Source: Bacteroidota bacterium (GTDB lineage Bacteria > Bacteroidota > Bacteroidia > JAADEI01). Taken from it: a DNA stretch of 59,643 nt. Of the stretch, positions 56,737-59,643 are shown piece after piece. The notes below the pieces were generated by a model. The model did not search any database. It was not told where the DNA came from and worked only from the letters and a program-made list of their open reading frames with translations. Location: the NCBI GenBank assembly GCA_026992635.1, contig JALWYU010000048.1, forward strand, positions 1 to 59,643. Direction: 5' to 3'. Both the position numbers and the translations under genes were made by a program. The stretch's first letter is position 1. Every line of letters starts with the position of its first letter.

Positions 56737-57393
56737 TCAGGGGGTGGGGCTGGTGGTTTGCCAGGGTTTGGGGTGTGTAAAGAGTTGCGCGCATTCCTGG
56801 ATGTAGGTGAGGATCTGGAGTTTACCGAGTTGGGTTCGGCTGGAGGTCAAGAAGATTTTTGGTGGTTTTTCCCAGTAGTGGGAGAGGAAGGTTTTCCAGG
56901 TTTGGAGTCGGCGGTGTAGTTCTTGCTGGTTGGGAATGTCGCATTTGGTGAGGACGAGTGCGAAGGGTATCTGGTGTTTGCCCAGGTGGAGGATTGTTCG
57001 TTTGTCCTGGGTGGTTGGTTCTATTCTGCTGTCGACAAGCAGGAAGAACATCATCAGTGTGGGTCGCTGAATGAGGTATTGCCAGATGAGGTGTTGCCAG
57101 TGCTTACGGAGGGTTTTGGGTACGCGTGCGTAGCCGTAGCCGGGCAGGTCGGCAAGGAGCCAATGCTGGTGGTGGCGTGTTGTGATTCGGTAAAGGTGGA
57201 TACCGCGTGTACATCCTGGTTTTTTGGAGGTACGTGCGATGGATTGTCCGGTGAGCATGTTGATGAGTGAGGATTTTCCGACGTTGGACCGTCCGCCGAA
57301 GGCGAATTCGGGCAGGGGGATCTGGGGCAGGTCGTGAAAATTCTGGAATGTGCCGAGGAATTCTGTGTGGGTGATGAGGTGGGAGGTAGGCAT
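56737..57393 (-). CDS. engB: Ribosome biogenesis GTP-binding protein YihA/YsxC/EngB
   Basis: FAFGGRSNVGKSSLINMLTG, LLADLPGYGYARV, VLTKCDI. Confidence 0.92.
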   Translation of the reverse strand: MPTSHLITHTEFLGTFQNFHDLPQIPLPEFAFGGRSNVGKSSLINMLTGQSIARTSKKPGCTRGIHLYRITTRHHQHWLLADLPGYGYARVPKTLRKHWQHLIWQYLIQRPTLMMFFLLVDSRIEPTTQDKRTILHLGKHQIPFALVLTKCDIPNQQELHRRLQTWKTFLSHYWEKPPKIFLTSSRTQLGKLQILTYIQECAQLFTHPKPWQTTSPTP

Positions 57394-57495
57394 TCGCGGG
57401 GGATTTCCTACCTTATCTGGTGAAAGTAACGGAGAAGGTTCCCGAAAGGTTTTGGGGGATTGTGGGGGGTGTGAGTCTGCTTAAAGGTTGTTCTG

Positions 57496-59643
57496 ATGGG
57501 TGAGTTGGTGGGGTCTGGTCTGGCGAAGGGAGGCAGGACTGTGCTGGGACATCCGCCGGGTTTATTTGTGTTGTTTTTTGCGGAGATGTGGGAGCGATTT
57601 TCGTTTTATGGGATGCGTGCGCTGTTGATTTTTTATTTGTTGAAGGGGTTTTTTGCGGCGACGGATGAGGTGAGTTATGGGATTTATGGTGCGTATGGTG
57701 CGCTGGTGTATATGACGCCGTACATAGGTGGGTTGCTGGCGGATCGGGTTTTGGGACGTCGTCGTGCGGTGGTGTTGGGTGGGTTGTTGATGGCGGCGGG
57801 TCATTTGCTGATGACGGTTGAACATACGCTGGCGTTGTTTGGTGCGCTGGGTTTGCTGGTGGTGGGCAATGGGTTTTTTAAGCCGAACATTTCCACGATT
57901 GTGAGTGAGTTGTATGAACGGATGGGTTTGGTTCGTCGGAAGGATGCGGGCTTTACGATTTTTTATATGGGGATTAATCTGGGTGCGGCGGCGGCGCCGA
58001 TTGCCTGTGGGTATTTGGGTGAGACGTATGGCTGGCATTATGGGTTTGGATTGGCGACGGTGGGTATGCTTGTGGGTGTTGCGATATTTGTTGCGCCGGT
58101 TCGGTTGACGCAGTTTTTGATTGGGGGTACGGCGTTGTTGCTGGCTGTGGCTTTGCCGTTTTTGCAGGATACGGGTTCGTGGTATCAGGTGGGTTTGCGT
58201 GTGTTTTTGAGTGGGATGCTGGTGGTGTCGGGGGTTGTGGCGTGGGTGGCGTTGTCTCGTGGGGGTTTACCGGTTGGGGCGGGTGCTCCGCCAGTACCTG
58301 AGTTGTTGCGTCGTCGTGTAGTGGGGTTGTTGAGTGTGGAGGGGTTGATTTATGTGCTGTCGGTGGTGGGTGCGATGTTGTTTGGTGTGGCGATATTCTT
58401 TTATGTGCATTTGGGCTGGATTTTGCAGGTGGCGGGTTTGGCGTTTCTGGTGTACATTGTGTGGGAGATGTTTCGTTCGTGCACGCGTGCTGAGCGCTTG
58501 CATATTTTAGCGATGCTGGTTTTGTTCTTTTTCAACATGTTGTTCTGGGCGTTTTTTGAGCAGGCGGGGAGCAGTATTAATAACTGGACGGACAGGAATG
58601 TGGATCGGGTTGTGGAGCGGTATCGTGTTCGCGAGTCGGATGTTGGGAAGACGATGTGGTTTCGTGTGCCGTTGTCGGTGTCGGATACGTTGTTAGGGCG
58701 TTTACCGCTGTTAAGTCAGGAGCAGCTGGGTTATCGGAATGGGGATTCGTTGTTTTGGCAGCAGGTGTTGTATGCGATGCTGGTGGTGGAGACGAAGCGG
58801 AACTGGACGCGTGCGGATCCGGTTGATCTGGATACGGTGGTTGGGTTGTGGCGTCGTCTCAGGGGTTTGGGTTTGGTTACGTTGACGGCGGTTACGTATT
58901 TGCGTGAGGTGGTGAATATGAATTCTGAGGAGTTTATTCGGGCGATGGCGTTTGTGGTGAAGCATTATGGATGGTTTTCGGATCGTTTTGAGCGTTCGTC
59001 GTTTTATGTGGTGCGGTGGCGTGTTTTACCGGATAATGTGGGGATGGGGATTGCGTATGGAGAGATTCCGGCGTCGGAGTTTCAGGCTGTGAATCCGGCG
59101 TACATTTTGTTGCTGGGTCTTTTGTTCAGCTGGCTGTGGACTTGGTTGGGTCGTCGTGGACGGGATCCGTCGGTGCCGGTGAAGTTTTCGCTGGGTTTGT
59201 TGTTGCTGGGTTTGGGTTTCTTAGCGTTTTACTGGGGTGTGCTGGTTCGGGATGGACGGGGTATGGCGCCGGTCTGGTCGTTGTTGCTGGGGTGGTTGTT
59301 GATTACGTGTGGTGAGTTGAGTTTGTCGCCTGTGGGTTTGGCGATGGTTACGCGGTTGGCGCCTCGTCATCTGGTCAGTACGTTGATGGGGGGCTGGTTT
59401 TTAGCCAGTGCCTTTTCGCATTACATTGCGGCGGAGATTGCGCAGTTGACTGGGGTTGGTGAGGGTGGTGAGTCGGTGATTCAGGTGGTACCTCCTCCGT
59501 GGGAAACGGCATTGTTGTATGGGGAGGTGTTCTGGGGGATTGCGTGGTTTGCGCTGGGTGCTTCGGTGTTGTGTTTGTTGCTGTCGCCGGTGTTGAATCG
59601 ATGGATTGCCGCGCGGGATTTGGGTTCTGCCCCCACCGTCCCC
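57496..59643 (+). CDS. POT/PTR family peptide MFS transporter (3' end runs off the window)
   Basis: Manual translation from ATG 57496: ...FFAEMWERFSFYGMRALLIFYLLKGFF...GALVYMTPYIGGLLADRVLGRRRAVVLGG...; open through 59643 with no stop seen; absent from the supplied ORF track because it is unterminated. Confidence 0.85.
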   Translation, partial: MGELVGSGLAKGGRTVLGHPPGLFVLFFAEMWERFSFYGMRALLIFYLLKGFFAATDEVSYGIYGAYGALVYMTPYIGGLLADRVLGRRRAVVLGGLLMAAGHLLMTVEHTLALFGALGLLVVGNGFFKPNISTIVSELYERMGLVRRKDAGFTIFYMGINLGAAAAPIACGYLGETYGWHYGFGLATVGMLVGVAIFVAPVRLTQFLIGGTALLLAVALPFLQDTGSWYQVGLRVFLSGMLVVSGVVAWVALSRGGLPVGAGAPPVPELLRRRVVGLLSVEGLIYVLSVVGAMLFGVAIFFYVHLGWILQVAGLAFLVYIVWEMFRSCTRAERLHILAMLVLFFFNMLFWAFFEQAGSSINNWTDRNVDRVVERYRVRESDVGKTMWFRVPLSVSDTLLGRLPLLSQEQLGYRNGDSLFWQQVLYAMLVVETKRNWTRADPVDLDTVVGLWRRLRGLGLVTLTAVTYLREVVNMNSEEFIRAMAFVVKHYGWFSDRFERSSFYVVRWRVLPDNVGMGIAYGEIPASEFQAVNPAYILLLGLLFSWLWTWLGRRGRDPSVPVKFSLGLLLLGLGFLAFYWGVLVRDGRGMAPVWSLLLGWLLITCGELSLSPVGLAMVTRLAPRHLVSTLMGGWFLASAFSHYIAAEIAQLTGVGEGGESVIQVVPPPWETALLYGEVFWGIAWFALGASVLCLLLSPVLNRWIAARDLGSAPTVP

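Overview
This 59.6 kb window looks like chromosomal DNA from a Bacteroidota-type bacterium, judged from T9SS type A and type B C-terminal sorting domains, a DUF4290-murA pair, type III glutamine synthetase and TAnnTTTG-like promoter elements. Most of it is housekeeping: prmC, DUF4290, murA, a sulfate-assimilation cluster (SLC13 permease-cysC-sat-cysQ), dapF, an ECF sigma factor plus putative ZAS anti-sigma, rpsO-pnp, nrnA, tamB-like, a TetR-TolC-HlyD-RND efflux operon, GSIII, guaA, LMW-PTP, hisS, rfaE2, acyl-CoA dehydrogenase, bacilliredoxin, rfbB, a T9SS M43 protease, mltG, engB and a POT transporter running off the end. There are two tRNAs: Arg-CCT on the minus strand and Leu-CAA on the plus strand. 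The signals most worth a second look are: (1) a degenerate ~21-bp repeat array at 36.27-36.70 kb whose units carry different palindromic cores at the same phase, with long open frames in several readings, next to an orphan DNA methyltransferase; (2) a perfect 110-bp palindrome at 8961-9070 that fills the gap between two convergent stop codons; (3) a switch between extremely G+T-skewed flanks (about 1-8.6 kb and 40-59.6 kb, independent of gene strand) and an unskewed ~30 kb middle; (4) an in-frame fusion of a metal ABC permease to an outer-membrane beta-barrel protein. All calls come from reading the sequence and supplied translations. No database search was run.
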